The notes under the pieces were generated by a model that did no database searches, was not told where the DNA came from, and worked only from the letters and a program-made list of their open reading frames with translations. The position numbers and the translations under genes were made by a program. Below, in pieces: positions 6,533 through 12,127 of a stretch of DNA of 12,127 nucleotides (position 1 is the stretch's first letter; the number at the start of each line of letters is the position of its first letter). The stretch lies in the NCBI GenBank assembly GCA_017529085.1, contig JAFXOC010000583.1, positions 1 through 12,127 of the forward strand, written 5' to 3'. This stretch comes from Selenomonadaceae bacterium. Its GTDB lineage: Bacteria; Bacillota; Negativicutes; Selenomonadales; Selenomonadaceae.

Positions 6533-6623
6533 GATTCTCCTCCCTGCCGCTTCGCGGCTGTCCCTCCTCTAGGAGGAGGGCTTTTTATTGCCCCCCTCCT
6601 AGAGGGGGGTAGGGGGGAGATTC
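6533..6623. repeat. CCTCC/GGAGG multi-hairpin element B1
   Basis: The element has terminal inverted repeats (GATTCTCCTCCCT and AGGGGGGAGATTC, 11/13). Inside are GCCGC/GCGGC (6546-6558), CCCTCCTC/GAGGAGGG (6562-6580) and a third CCCCCCTC/GAGGGGGG-type hairpin in the right half, then GGTAGGGGGGAGA. The right-hand module, from CCTCCTAGAGGGGGGTAGGG onward, is repeated exactly in B2. It occupies much of the 170-bp gap between hypE and the small secreted protein gene. The rest of the gap (6473-6532) is AT-rich with no clear promoter. Confidence 0.85.
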
Positions 6624-6642
6624 CTATTAGAGAGGGGGCGCA

Positions 6643-7641
6643 TCAACATATCCTTGGAACAATAATACCTCTTGGCATCTCCACAACCCTGATAGAACCC
6701 AGCGGCGTTCTCATACCGACTTTTCCGACCGCCTTATCCGTGGTTTCGCCGATAACCGCCGCATCTCTTCCGCGTTCGTCCGCTTTTATGGCGGCAAGCG
6801 CAGCGTCGGCCTCCTCCTGCGGGACAAAAGCGACGAGCTTTCCTTCGTTGGCAAGGGTCAGGGGGTCAAAGCCAAGCATATCCGAAAGTCCCTTGACTTC
6901 TTCTTTTATGGGAATTTTTTCTTCATCTATAATTATCCCAACATTCGCCGCTTTTGCAATCTCGTTTAAAGTTGCCGCCAACCCGCCTCTAGTTGGATCG
7001 CGTAGTACCGCTATATTTTTTGTAACGGCAAACATCTTTTCAACCATCTTGTTTAAAGGCGCGGCGTCCGATTTCAAATTAGATTTCATGTTATGCCTTG
7101 CGGCAAGTATTGTCGCGCCATGATCTCCCATGCTGCCGGAAACTATTATCTTCATTCCGAGCTTTACGTTTTTGGGGGAAATATCCGCGCCCTCAATAAT
7201 ATCGCCTATCCCCGCCGTATTGATAAAAACGCCGTCAACCTTGCCTTTTGGCGCAACCTTCGTATCTCCCGTAACAAACAGTACCCCCGCGTACTTAGCG
7301 GCTTTTTGCATATCCGCCAAAATGTTCTTTAATTCCTCAACGGGAAACCCTTCCTCCAAAATAACGGCGGCGGACAAAAACCGAGCCTTAGCCCCCGTCA
7401 TGGCGAGATCGTTCACCGTACCCGATACGGCAAGCGTCCCAATACTGCCGCCCGGGAAAAACCGCGGACTCACCACGTAAGAATCCGTTGTAAAAGCAAT
7501 GTCGCCGCTGACTTTAAGCCGTGCGCCATCGTGCATTTCGGCTAAAATATCATTCCCTATGTAAGGGAAAATCACGTCTTTCATCAACGCTTCGCCCGCG
7601 CTGCCTCCGGCGCCTTCGGCCAATGTAATTCGTTCATTCAT
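6643..7641 (-). CDS. hypE: Carbamoyl dehydratase HypE, NiFe-hydrogenase maturation
   Basis: The 332-residue protein belongs to the PurM/AIR-synthase-like ATPase family. HypE marks are the start ITLAEGAGGSAGEALM, FTTDSYVVSPRFFPGGSIG (50-68, nucleotide/Mg site), DPTRGGLAATLNEIA, and the invariant C-terminal end PRIC with Cys332. HypE receives a carbamoyl group from HypF on that terminal cysteine and dehydrates it with ATP to thiocyanate, giving the cyanide ligands passed to the HypC-HypD complex. All these elements are present, so it should be active. The ATG at 7641 is preceded by AGGTGA at 6-7 nt spacing. An ATG at 7645 in another frame meets a stop after three codons. It lies downstream of hypC and hypD in the same direction but is separated from hypD by 235 bp of repeats (A3 and C3). 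Confidence 0.97.
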   Translation of the reverse strand: MNERITLAEGAGGSAGEALMKDVIFPYIGNDILAEMHDGARLKVSGDIAFTTDSYVVSPRFFPGGSIGTLAVSGTVNDLAMTGAKARFLSAAVILEEGFPVEELKNILADMQKAAKYAGVLFVTGDTKVAPKGKVDGVFINTAGIGDIIEGADISPKNVKLGMKIIVSGSMGDHGATILAARHNMKSNLKSDAAPLNKMVEKMFAVTKNIAVLRDPTRGGLAATLNEIAKAANVGIIIDEEKIPIKEEVKGLSDMLGFDPLTLANEGKLVAFVPQEEADAALAAIKADERGRDAAVIGETTDKAVGKVGMRTPLGSIRVVEMPRGIIVPRIC

Positions 7642-7665
7642 TCATATCACCTTTTGGGCAAGTTC

Positions 7666-7721
7666 CTTCTTTCTTTTTTCTCTTTCTTTTTTGTAAAAAA
7701 GAAAGAGAAAAAAGAAAGAAG
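7666..7721. repeat. Pyrimidine/purine hairpin element A3
   Basis: This is the longest copy: a perfect 27-bp inverted repeat (7666-7692 all pyrimidine, 7695-7721 all purine) around a GT loop. It is followed by the shared tail GCAAAG, a purine run, ACTTTAATAA and GGCTCGATATAAAGT (to about 7779). Its pyrimidine-arm end faces the hypE start 24 nt away. Copy C3 follows the tail closely, so nearly all of the hypD-hypE gap consists of repeats. Confidence 0.92.
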
Positions 7722-7808
7722 CAAAGAAAAAAGAGAAAGAAAAAACTTTAATAAGTGGTTTTAGGCTCGATATAAAGTTTTGAGTCAAAAACCCACCCGG
7801 GAGTCCAG

Positions 7809-7873
7809 AGGGCAATGCCCTTTGGCGGGGTCAAGGGGCAGCGCCCCTTGTGGGGTTTGGGGCGAAGCCCCAA
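7809..7873. repeat. GC-rich triple-hairpin element C3
   Basis: It contains AGGGCA/TGCCCT (7809-7821), CAAGGGGC/GCCCCTTG (7832-7850) and TTGGGGC/GCCCCAA (7857-7873). It matches the coding copy C1 at 62/65 positions. It begins 3 nt past the hypD stop; on the minus strand the sequence reads TAA TAG and then the element, giving tandem stops. A CCCGGGAGTCC stretch left of the core (about 7796-7806) may also belong to it. Confidence 0.92.
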
Positions 7874-7876
7874 CTA

Positions 7877-8956
7877 TTATTCAAACATAAAACTAGCTCG
7901 ACCGTATTTGTAGTAGGCGGCGCATACGCCTTCGACGGAGACCATGCAGGGACCTATGGGGTTTTCGGGAGCGCACGCCTTTTCAAAGAGGGGGCATTTA
8001 AAGGGAGTTATGACGCCTTTAAGCACGTCGCCGCAACGGCAAGCGGTGGTTTTAGGGAGGGGATTTACGGTCAGGGGAAGAACTTTTTCGATATCGAAGG
8101 TGGAAAATTCTTCTCTCATGCGAAGTCCCGACTTGGGTATAATTCCCATGCCGCGCCACGTTGCGTCGGCTTTTTCATAAACCTTTTCGGTTATGGAGCG
8201 GGCGACGGGGTTGCCTTCGTCTTTTACGACTGTTTTGTATGCGTTTATAAGTTTTGCGTCATTATTTACCTTCATATTTAATAGGAAGGTTATCGCCCTC
8301 AAAATTTCCTCCGCTTCGAAACCGCTGACGACGGCGGGTATTTTGTGTTTCTCCTGTAAGAAGCGAAAAGGGTGGAGCCCCGTGACAACCGCCACATGAC
8401 CCGGCAATAAGAAGCCGTCTACTTTAACGGATTCGTCCGCGATAAGCGTTTCTAAAGCGGGCGGCACAAGCTTTTCGGCCGACAACAAATATAAATTGGA
8501 AATTTTCGCTTCTTTTGCCGCTACCACCAGCGCTGCCGCCGTAGGGGAGGTGGTTTCAAAACCGACCGCAAGGAATATTACCTTTTTATCGGGGTTATCC
8601 TTGGCAATATCAAGGCAATCAAGCGGAGAATATACAATTCTAACGTCCGCGCCCTCGGCTTTCGCCTGTTCCAAACTTGACGTTGACCCCGGCACTTTCA
8701 GCATATCGCCGAAGGTGGCGATTATCGTGTCGCCAAATTTTGCATAAGCTATCGCCTTATCCATATAAGTATCGTCGGTGACGCAGACGGGGCAACCGGG
8801 ACCTGAGACCAGCTCCACATTTTTTGGAAGGAGCTGTCTTATGCCGTGGCGAAAAATACTGACGGTATGCGTCCCGCAGACTTCCATAAACCGAACGGGC
8901 TTGTCCAGCCGTTTGGAAAGAGTTCTTATCTCATTCAATAATTCTTTTTCATTCAA
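7877..8956 (-). CDS. hypD: Hydrogenase maturation protein HypD (Fe-S scaffold)
   Basis: Starting at the TTG at 8956 the protein has 359 residues, the usual HypD size. RFMEVCGTHT (22-31, Cys27), GPGCPVC (52-58) and VGFETTSP (131-138) are the three conserved HypD motifs around the iron-binding site. The C-terminal cysteines 306, 308, 321, 328, 337 and 345 match the [4Fe-4S] region. HypD with HypC holds the iron on which the CN and CO ligands are assembled before transfer to the hydrogenase large subunit. The start was chosen because GGAG lies 8 nt before this TTG and the next residues (NEKELLNEI) begin the family's N-terminal helix. An in-frame TTG at 9013 has no Shine-Dalgarno and would add 19 atypical residues. 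A TTG start suggests modest translation. Confidence 0.96.
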   Translation of the reverse strand: MNEKELLNEIRTLSKRLDKPVRFMEVCGTHTVSIFRHGIRQLLPKNVELVSGPGCPVCVTDDTYMDKAIAYAKFGDTIIATFGDMLKVPGSTSSLEQAKAEGADVRIVYSPLDCLDIAKDNPDKKVIFLAVGFETTSPTAAALVVAAKEAKISNLYLLSAEKLVPPALETLIADESVKVDGFLLPGHVAVVTGLHPFRFLQEKHKIPAVVSGFEAEEILRAITFLLNMKVNNDAKLINAYKTVVKDEGNPVARSITEKVYEKADATWRGMGIIPKSGLRMREEFSTFDIEKVLPLTVNPLPKTTACRCGDVLKGVITPFKCPLFEKACAPENPIGPCMVSVEGVCAAYYKYGRASFMFE

Positions 8957-9049
8957 AACAAAATCTCCGATAAAAACACAATACTTGAAATATCCACAAA
9001 TCCAATGGTTCAAACTGTAGACAAATCAGTAAATATTGTGCTCTTCATG

Positions 9050-9177
9050 GCTCTCCTTCCACCGCTTCGCGGTCCCCCTCCCTCTAAGAGGGAGGCACTC
9101 TGATTATTACTTTTGAGCCAAAATTTTATATTTCCTCTAACCAAGCCCTCCTCCTAGAGGGGGGTAGGGGGGAGAGC
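9050..9177. repeat. CCTCC/GGAGG multi-hairpin element B2
   Basis: This second copy of the B family has terminal GCTCTCC / GGAGAGC inverted ends, a CCGC/GCGG hairpin (CCGCTTCGCGG, as in B1), CCTCCCTC/GAGGGAGG, an AT-rich 40-nt middle that B1 lacks, and a right-hand module (CCCTCCTCCTAGAGG, then GGGTAGGGGGGAGA) matching B1. It lies in the 317-bp gap between hypC and hypD. The remaining parts of that gap are AT-rich; a faint TTTACA-N17-TATTTT on the minus strand near 9219-9191 is the only promoter-like string I see there. Confidence 0.85.
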
Positions 9178-9220
9178 AAGAGGAGTGAATAAAATAATAA
9201 TAAGTCTACAGTATGTAAAG

Positions 9221-9270
9221 TTTCTTTCTATTTCTTTTTTTTACAAAAAAGAGAAATAGAAAGAAAGAAG
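9221..9270. repeat. Pyrimidine/purine hairpin element A4
   Basis: Arms 9221-9242 and 9245-9266 pair at 21 of 22 positions. The purine side continues to 9270 and ends three bases from the hypC stop (minus strand TAA GTA CTTCTTTC), the same arrangement as A2 after rfaE2. The tail beyond the hairpin is short (AAACTTTACAT, similar to the AACTTTAATAA of the other copies). Confidence 0.88.
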
Positions 9271-9273
9271 TAC

Positions 9274-9510
9274 TTACAGCGAAAACACTGTTCTTGGCGC
9301 GCCGTTCATTTCGGCTAAGAGGGCGTTGGTTTCGTCCGCCTGTTGTTCGTCCACAATGTCCATCGCGAAACCCGCGTGGACCAAGACAAAATCGCCCACT
9401 TTGGCGTTAGGGAGGAGCATAAGACTGATCGCGCGTTCAACGCCTTTACGCGAAACTTTTGCAATAGCGCCGTCGATTGAAATAACCTTAGCGGGAAAAG
9501 CCAAACACAT
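9274..9510 (-). CDS. hypC: Hydrogenase assembly chaperone HypC/HupF
   Basis: The 78-residue protein begins MCLAFPAKV; after Met removal Cys2 is the essential ligand that binds both HypD-Fe and the hydrogenase large-subunit precursor. GDFVLVHAGFAMDIVDEQQA (39-58) is the conserved second half, with His45. It carries the Fe(CN)2CO unit with HypD and hands it to the hydrogenase large subunit. A very strong Shine-Dalgarno, AAGGAGG, lies 7 nt upstream. It is the first gene of the minus-strand series, has its own promoter facing away from sucC, and is followed by hypD and hypE in the common order. Confidence 0.97.
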   Translation of the reverse strand: MCLAFPAKVISIDGAIAKVSRKGVERAISLMLLPNAKVGDFVLVHAGFAMDIVDEQQADETNALLAEMNGAPRTVFSL

Positions 9511-9543
9511 GAATTTTCCTCCTTTTTTTCATAAATCGCCAAT

Positions 9544-9571
9544 ATTATACTACAAAAAGAATTTAAGTGAA
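9544..9571 (-). promoter_or_regulatory. Probable sigma-70-type promoter of hypC
   Basis: On the minus strand TTCACT (9571-9566, 4/6 to the -35 consensus) is followed after 16 nt by a perfect TATAAT (9549-9544). Transcription would start around 9537, giving a short leader with the AAGGAGG site. The perfect -10 hexamer is the stronger evidence. Confidence 0.65.
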
Positions 9572-9660
9572 AGAAATTTTTTGAGATTTATGAAAGATTT
9601 TTGCATAAAAAGTTATCATTCAAAAAAATTCAAAAAATTTTCAAAATAATAAAAAAACAC

Positions 9661-9689
9661 TAGACAACAAGACGAAAAAATAGTAAAAT
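9661..9689 (+). promoter_or_regulatory. Sigma-70-type promoter of sucCD
   Basis: TAGACA (9661-9666) and TAAAAT (9684-9689) each match consensus at 5 of 6 positions, with optimal 17-nt spacing. Transcription would begin near 9696, leaving an approximately 85-nt untranslated leader before sucC. Confidence 0.7.
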
Positions 9690-9711
9690 ATTCTCCGTAA
9701 ATCGAAAAGGG

Positions 9712-9737
9712 GAAGATTTTTCGAGTCTTCTTTTTTT
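9712..9737 (+). promoter_or_regulatory. Possible leader hairpin with T-run upstream of sucC (attenuator-like)
   Basis: GAAGA (9712-9716) pairs with TCTTC (9726-9730), extendable by G-U pairs with the preceding G's, and is followed at once by seven T's (9731-9737). The stem is short with a 9-nt loop, so termination would be weak at best. Confidence 0.3.
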
Positions 9738-9780
9738 CATATAAATGCTCTTGAACGAAGAAATACAGGGAGGCAGGTTT

Positions 9781-10974
9781 ATGAACATTCATGAGTATCA
9801 GAGTAAAGACATTCTAAGATCCTACGGCGTGAATGTGCCGAAAGGTAAGGGTGGCATTACTTCCGCAGCCGACGCGGTGGCGGCAGCCAAAGAACTTGGC
9901 ACGCCGGTGGTAGTCGTTAAGGCTCAGATCCATGCGGGTGGTCGCGGTAAGGCCGGCGGCGTTAAGGTGCTTAAGGACATCGGTCAGGTCGAAGGCGTAG
10001 CGAACGAGCTTTTGGGCAAGATTTTGGTTACAAAGCAAACCGGTCCCGACGGCAAGAAAGTCAACCGTCTTTTGGTTGAGGCGGGTTGCCCCAACATTAA
10101 GCACGAATATTATCTCTCCTTCGTTATCGATCGCCAGACTGCAAGAGTCGTTATGATGGGTTCCGAAGAGGGCGGTATGGATATTGAGACCGTTGCGGCC
10201 AATACTCCCGAAAAGATTTTTAAAGAATTTATCGATCCTGTTATCGGACTCGCTCCGTTCCAGGCAAGCCGTATGGCTTACAACATGAATTTCCCGGCTG
10301 CGTCTATCCGTAAAGTCACTACTCTTATGACCTGCCTCTACAACGCGTTTATCGGCAAAGACTGCAGCTTGGCGGAAATCAATCCCCTCGTTGTCACCGA
10401 AGACGATGACGTTATCGCGCTTGACGCGAAATTGAACTTCGACGATTCGGCTCTCTTCCGTCATAAGGACGTTGAGGAAATGAGAGACGAGACTGAGGAA
10501 GATCCGAAAGAGCGTTGGGCTGCTAAAGCAGATCTTAACTACGTCAACCTTGGCGGCGACGTTGCTTGCATGGTTAACGGCGCAGGTCTCGCTATGGCTA
10601 CCGTTGATATCTTGAAGCACTGCGGCGGTGAGCCTGCTAACTTCCTTGATGTCGGCGGCGATTCCTCCCCCGAGAAAATCGCGGAAGCGTTCAAAATCAT
10701 GTTGGACGGCGGTCAGGCAAAGGGTATCTTTGTGAACATCTTCGGCGGCATCAACCGTTGCGACGCTGTTGCGCAAGGTATCGTAGAAGCTGCTAAGATT
10801 ATCTCCGAAGACGGCAAATCCATTCCTGTTCCCGTTGTTGTTCGCCTTGAGGGTACCAACGTTAAAGAGGGCAAGCAAATCTTAAAGGATTCCCCCATTA
10901 ACAACGTGTTCCCTGCTGAGAATATGCAAAAAGGCGCGCAGGATATCGTTGATCGCGTTAACGCTGCGAAATAA
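9781..10974 (+). CDS. sucC: Succinyl-CoA synthetase (ADP-forming) beta subunit
   Basis: The 397-residue ATP-grasp protein begins MNIHEYQSKDILRSYGV, the family start. The ATP-grasp glycine-rich loop is HAGGRGKAGG (51-60). EINPLV (Asn201) and ALDAK (Asp215) supply Mg2+ ligands. NFLDVGGDSSPEKI (287-300) and NIFGGINRCD (319-328) bind phosphate and contact the alpha subunit. With SucD it interconverts succinyl-CoA + ADP + Pi and succinate + CoA + ATP in the cytoplasm. The ATG at 9781 was chosen because GGGAGG sits 7 nt before it; an in-frame ATG at 9745 has no ribosome site and adds non-family residues. It is 20 bp upstream of sucD. Arginine codons are mostly CGT/CGC, unlike the mixed use in minus-strand genes, suggesting high expression. 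In a fermentative anaerobe it may serve succinate/propionate metabolism (inference). Confidence 0.98.
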   Translation: MNIHEYQSKDILRSYGVNVPKGKGGITSAADAVAAAKELGTPVVVVKAQIHAGGRGKAGGVKVLKDIGQVEGVANELLGKILVTKQTGPDGKKVNRLLVEAGCPNIKHEYYLSFVIDRQTARVVMMGSEEGGMDIETVAANTPEKIFKEFIDPVIGLAPFQASRMAYNMNFPAASIRKVTTLMTCLYNAFIGKDCSLAEINPLVVTEDDDVIALDAKLNFDDSALFRHKDVEEMRDETEEDPKERWAAKADLNYVNLGGDVACMVNGAGLAMATVDILKHCGGEPANFLDVGGDSSPEKIAEAFKIMLDGGQAKGIFVNIFGGINRCDAVAQGIVEAAKIISEDGKSIPVPVVVRLEGTNVKEGKQILKDSPINNVFPAENMQKGAQDIVDRVNAAK

Positions 10975-10994
10975 TGAGAGGGAGGAAAATATAA

Positions 10995-11918
10995 ATGAGC
11001 GTTTTAATTAACGAAAATACAAAAGTTATCGTTCAGGGCATTACCGGCAAACAGGCCACTTTCCATACAAAGAAAATGCTCGAGTTCGGCACGAAAATCG
11101 TAGCCGGCGTTACCCCGGGCAAAGCCGGTCAAAACGTTGAAGGCGTTCCCGTGTTCAACTCCGTCGCCGACGCTGTTAAAGCTACCGGCGCAAATGCTTC
11201 CGTTATCTACGTTCCGCCTCGTTTCGCGGCAGACTCCATCATGGAAGGCGTAGAAGCGGGTTTGGATCTCGTTGTCTGCATCACCGAGCATATCCCCGTT
11301 GAGGATATGGTTAAGGTTCGCCGTTACATGGAAGGCAAGAAGACCCGCGTTGTAGGTCCCAACTGCCCCGGCATCATGACTCCCGGCGAAGGCGACGGCT
11401 CTAAGGGCACGAAGCTTGGCATTATCCCCGCAAACATCATGAAGAAAGGTCATGTGGGTCTTATCTCCCGCTCCGGAACCTTGACTTATGAAGCTGCATT
11501 CCAGCTCATGAACGCGGGTATCGGCATCACCACCGCTATCGGTATCGGCGGCGACCCCGTTAAAGGCACCGACTTCATCGACTGCTTGGAGCTCTTCAAG
11601 AACGATCCCGAAACCGAAGCCATCCTCATGATCGGCGAAATCGGCGGCACCGCTGAAGAAGAAGCGGCTGCATGGATTAAAGAGAATATGCCCAACAAAC
11701 CTGTCGCGGCGTTCATCGCCGGTCGTCAGGCGCCTCCGGGAAAACGTATGGGTCATGCCGGCGCTATCATCGCAGGCGGCAAAGGTACTGCGGCTGATAA
11801 GATTAAAGCTCTTAACGCTGTCGGTATCCCCGTTGCGGACACAGTTGCGCACATCGGCGAGACCGTTGTTGAGAACCTCAAAAAACACGGCAAGTTCGAC
11901 ATCTGCCATACTTGCTAA
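10995..11918 (+). CDS. sucD: Succinyl-CoA synthetase (ADP-forming) alpha subunit
   Basis: The 307-residue subunit has the CoA-binding Rossmann domain (VIVQGITGKQATFHTKKM, 11-28; VAGVTPGKAG, 36-45), GPNCPGIMTPG (121-131), SRSGTLTYEAA (158-168), GIGGDPVKGTDFID (183-196) and the active-site loop GKRMGHAGAIIAGGKGTA (249-266), with His254 as the residue phosphorylated in catalysis. It forms the catalytic enzyme with SucC, encoded just upstream, and has a strong GGAGGA ribosome site. It is longer than E. coli SucD (289 residues): about seven residues are inserted after TPGE (GDGSKGT region, 132-139), and the C-terminus extends to FDICHTC with two cysteines. The core is intact, so normal activity is expected. 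Confidence 0.98.
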   Translation: MSVLINENTKVIVQGITGKQATFHTKKMLEFGTKIVAGVTPGKAGQNVEGVPVFNSVADAVKATGANASVIYVPPRFAADSIMEGVEAGLDLVVCITEHIPVEDMVKVRRYMEGKKTRVVGPNCPGIMTPGEGDGSKGTKLGIIPANIMKKGHVGLISRSGTLTYEAAFQLMNAGIGITTAIGIGGDPVKGTDFIDCLELFKNDPETEAILMIGEIGGTAEEEAAAWIKENMPNKPVAAFIAGRQAPPGKRMGHAGAIIAGGKGTAADKIKALNAVGIPVADTVAHIGETVVENLKKHGKFDICHTC

Positions 11919-11924
11919 AATACG

Positions 11925-11953
11925 AAAACCACCGCTTTTGCGGTGGTTTTTTT
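11925..11953 (+). terminator. Rho-independent terminator of sucCD
   Basis: AAAACCACCGC (11925-11935), loop TTTT, and GCGGTGGTTTT (11940-11950) form an 11-bp stem leading into seven T's ending at 11953. It starts 7 nt after the sucD stop codon. Confidence 0.95.
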
Positions 11954-11986
11954 GTGGGCGCTTTTCATATAACAATGCTGAGATGT

Positions 11987-12045
11987 CCCCCACCTCTTAG
12001 GTGGGGGCCTATATCGGAGGCAGGCGGGAGTTTAAATCTCCCGCC
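11987..12045. repeat. Two GC-rich palindromes downstream of sucCD
   Basis: CCCCCACCT (11987-11995) pairs with AGGTGGGGG (11999-12007) over a 3-nt loop. GGCGGGAG (12023-12030) pairs with CTCCCGCC (12038-12045) over TTTAAAT. They lie 15 nt apart and beyond the sucCD terminator. They resemble the window's other repeat hairpins in style but are not copies of A, B or C. Confidence 0.8.
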
Positions 12046-12079
12046 TCCCGCACGCATTGTTGAAATGCTGACGAACGTA

Positions 12080-12105
12080 ATTTTTTCTTCTAACGAAGAA
12101 AAAAT
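12080..12105. repeat. AT-rich 11-bp hairpin near the right edge
   Basis: ATTTTTTCTTC (12080-12090) pairs perfectly with GAAGAAAAAAT (12095-12105) over TAAC. It has a pyrimidine-arm/purine-arm design like family A but is much shorter. It could also be a weak terminator for a minus-strand gene beyond the window; the context is cut off. Confidence 0.55.
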
Positions 12106-12127
12106 ACTGAATTAAGGCATTTTAAAA

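Larger units (their letters stand above)
9511..9780. promoter_or_regulatory. Divergent AT-rich intergenic regulatory region between hypC and sucC
   Basis: The 270-bp spacer is strongly AT-rich and holds promoters firing in both directions. Around 9620-9650 there are runs of A and T with repeated AAAATTC-like words. I see no clear regulator binding palindrome; no protein-coding reading is supported. Confidence 0.7.

Noticed and set aside
6562..6586. B1 hairpin followed by TTTTT as a plus-strand terminator
   Set aside because: The T-run is on the plus strand, but all neighbouring genes are on the minus strand, so there is no transcript for it to end.
7850..8281. Plus-strand frame beginning MGFGAKPQ
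   Set aside because: It is the translated C3 repeat running into antisense hypD; such GFGAKPQ starts are a repeat artefact.
8957..9013. Longer HypD start at TTG 9013
   Set aside because: No Shine-Dalgarno there, and the added 19 residues do not resemble HypD N-termini; the TTG at 8956 has GGAG at good spacing.
888..9270. Family A or other repeats as a CRISPR array
   Set aside because: Copies are thousands of bases apart, differ in sequence, have no regular spacers and no cas genes nearby.
9814..10878. Long minus-strand open frame (354 codons) opposite sucC
   Set aside because: It lies entirely antisense to a confidently identified sucC, and its translation shows no recognisable family. The strong codon bias of sucC leaves the antisense frame open.
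11004..11993. Long minus-strand open frame (329 codons) opposite sucD
   Set aside because: Antisense to sucD, crosses the terminator hairpin, and has no protein-like motif; explained by codon bias.

Overview
The window looks like chromosomal DNA of an anaerobic diderm Firmicute (Negativicutes-type). This is inferred from the combination of lipopolysaccharide genes (heptose-phosphate kinase and adenylyltransferase, a GT9 heptosyltransferase, a short LptD-like outer-membrane protein), a periplasmic protein style common in Negativicutes, hydrogenase maturation genes, and Firmicute-like strong Shine-Dalgarno sequences. I cannot name the genus from sequence alone.

Layout. Ten co-oriented genes occupy the minus strand from about 9510 down to 1. 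Read in transcription order they are hypC, hypD and hypE (NiFe-hydrogenase maturation); a small unrecognised secreted protein translationally coupled to a cation diffusion facilitator; a secreted Negativicutes-type periplasmic protein; lptD-like; rfaE1 and rfaE2 (4-bp overlap); and a GT9 glycosyltransferase that runs off the left edge. On the plus strand, divergent from hypC, lies sucC-sucD (succinyl-CoA synthetase), with a good sigma-70-type promoter and a clear rho-independent terminator. The 270-bp AT-rich region between hypC and sucC carries promoters in both directions.

How the genes work together. LptD-like, RfaE1, RfaE2 and GT9 form a lipopolysaccharide core/export block: kinase and adenylyltransferase make the ADP-heptose precursor, GT9 probably transfers it, and LptD inserts finished LPS. 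HypC, HypD and HypE act together in assembling the Fe(CN)2CO ligand set of NiFe hydrogenase; no hydrogenase structural genes are present here. SucCD interconverts succinyl-CoA and succinate with ATP formation.

The unusual part is the DNA between, and in one case inside, these genes. At least three families of structured interspersed repeats are present: (A) four near-perfect 20-27 bp pyrimidine/purine hairpins; (B) two copies of a CCTCC/GGAGG-rich multi-hairpin element; (C) three copies of a GC-rich triple or quadruple hairpin element. Several copies start within 1-3 nt of a stop codon. One C copy lies in frame inside the GT9 coding region and adds about 30 residues at the predicted interdomain linker; it is 62/65 identical to a non-coding copy between hypD and hypE. 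No CRISPR array, tRNA, rRNA, transposase or phage gene was seen.
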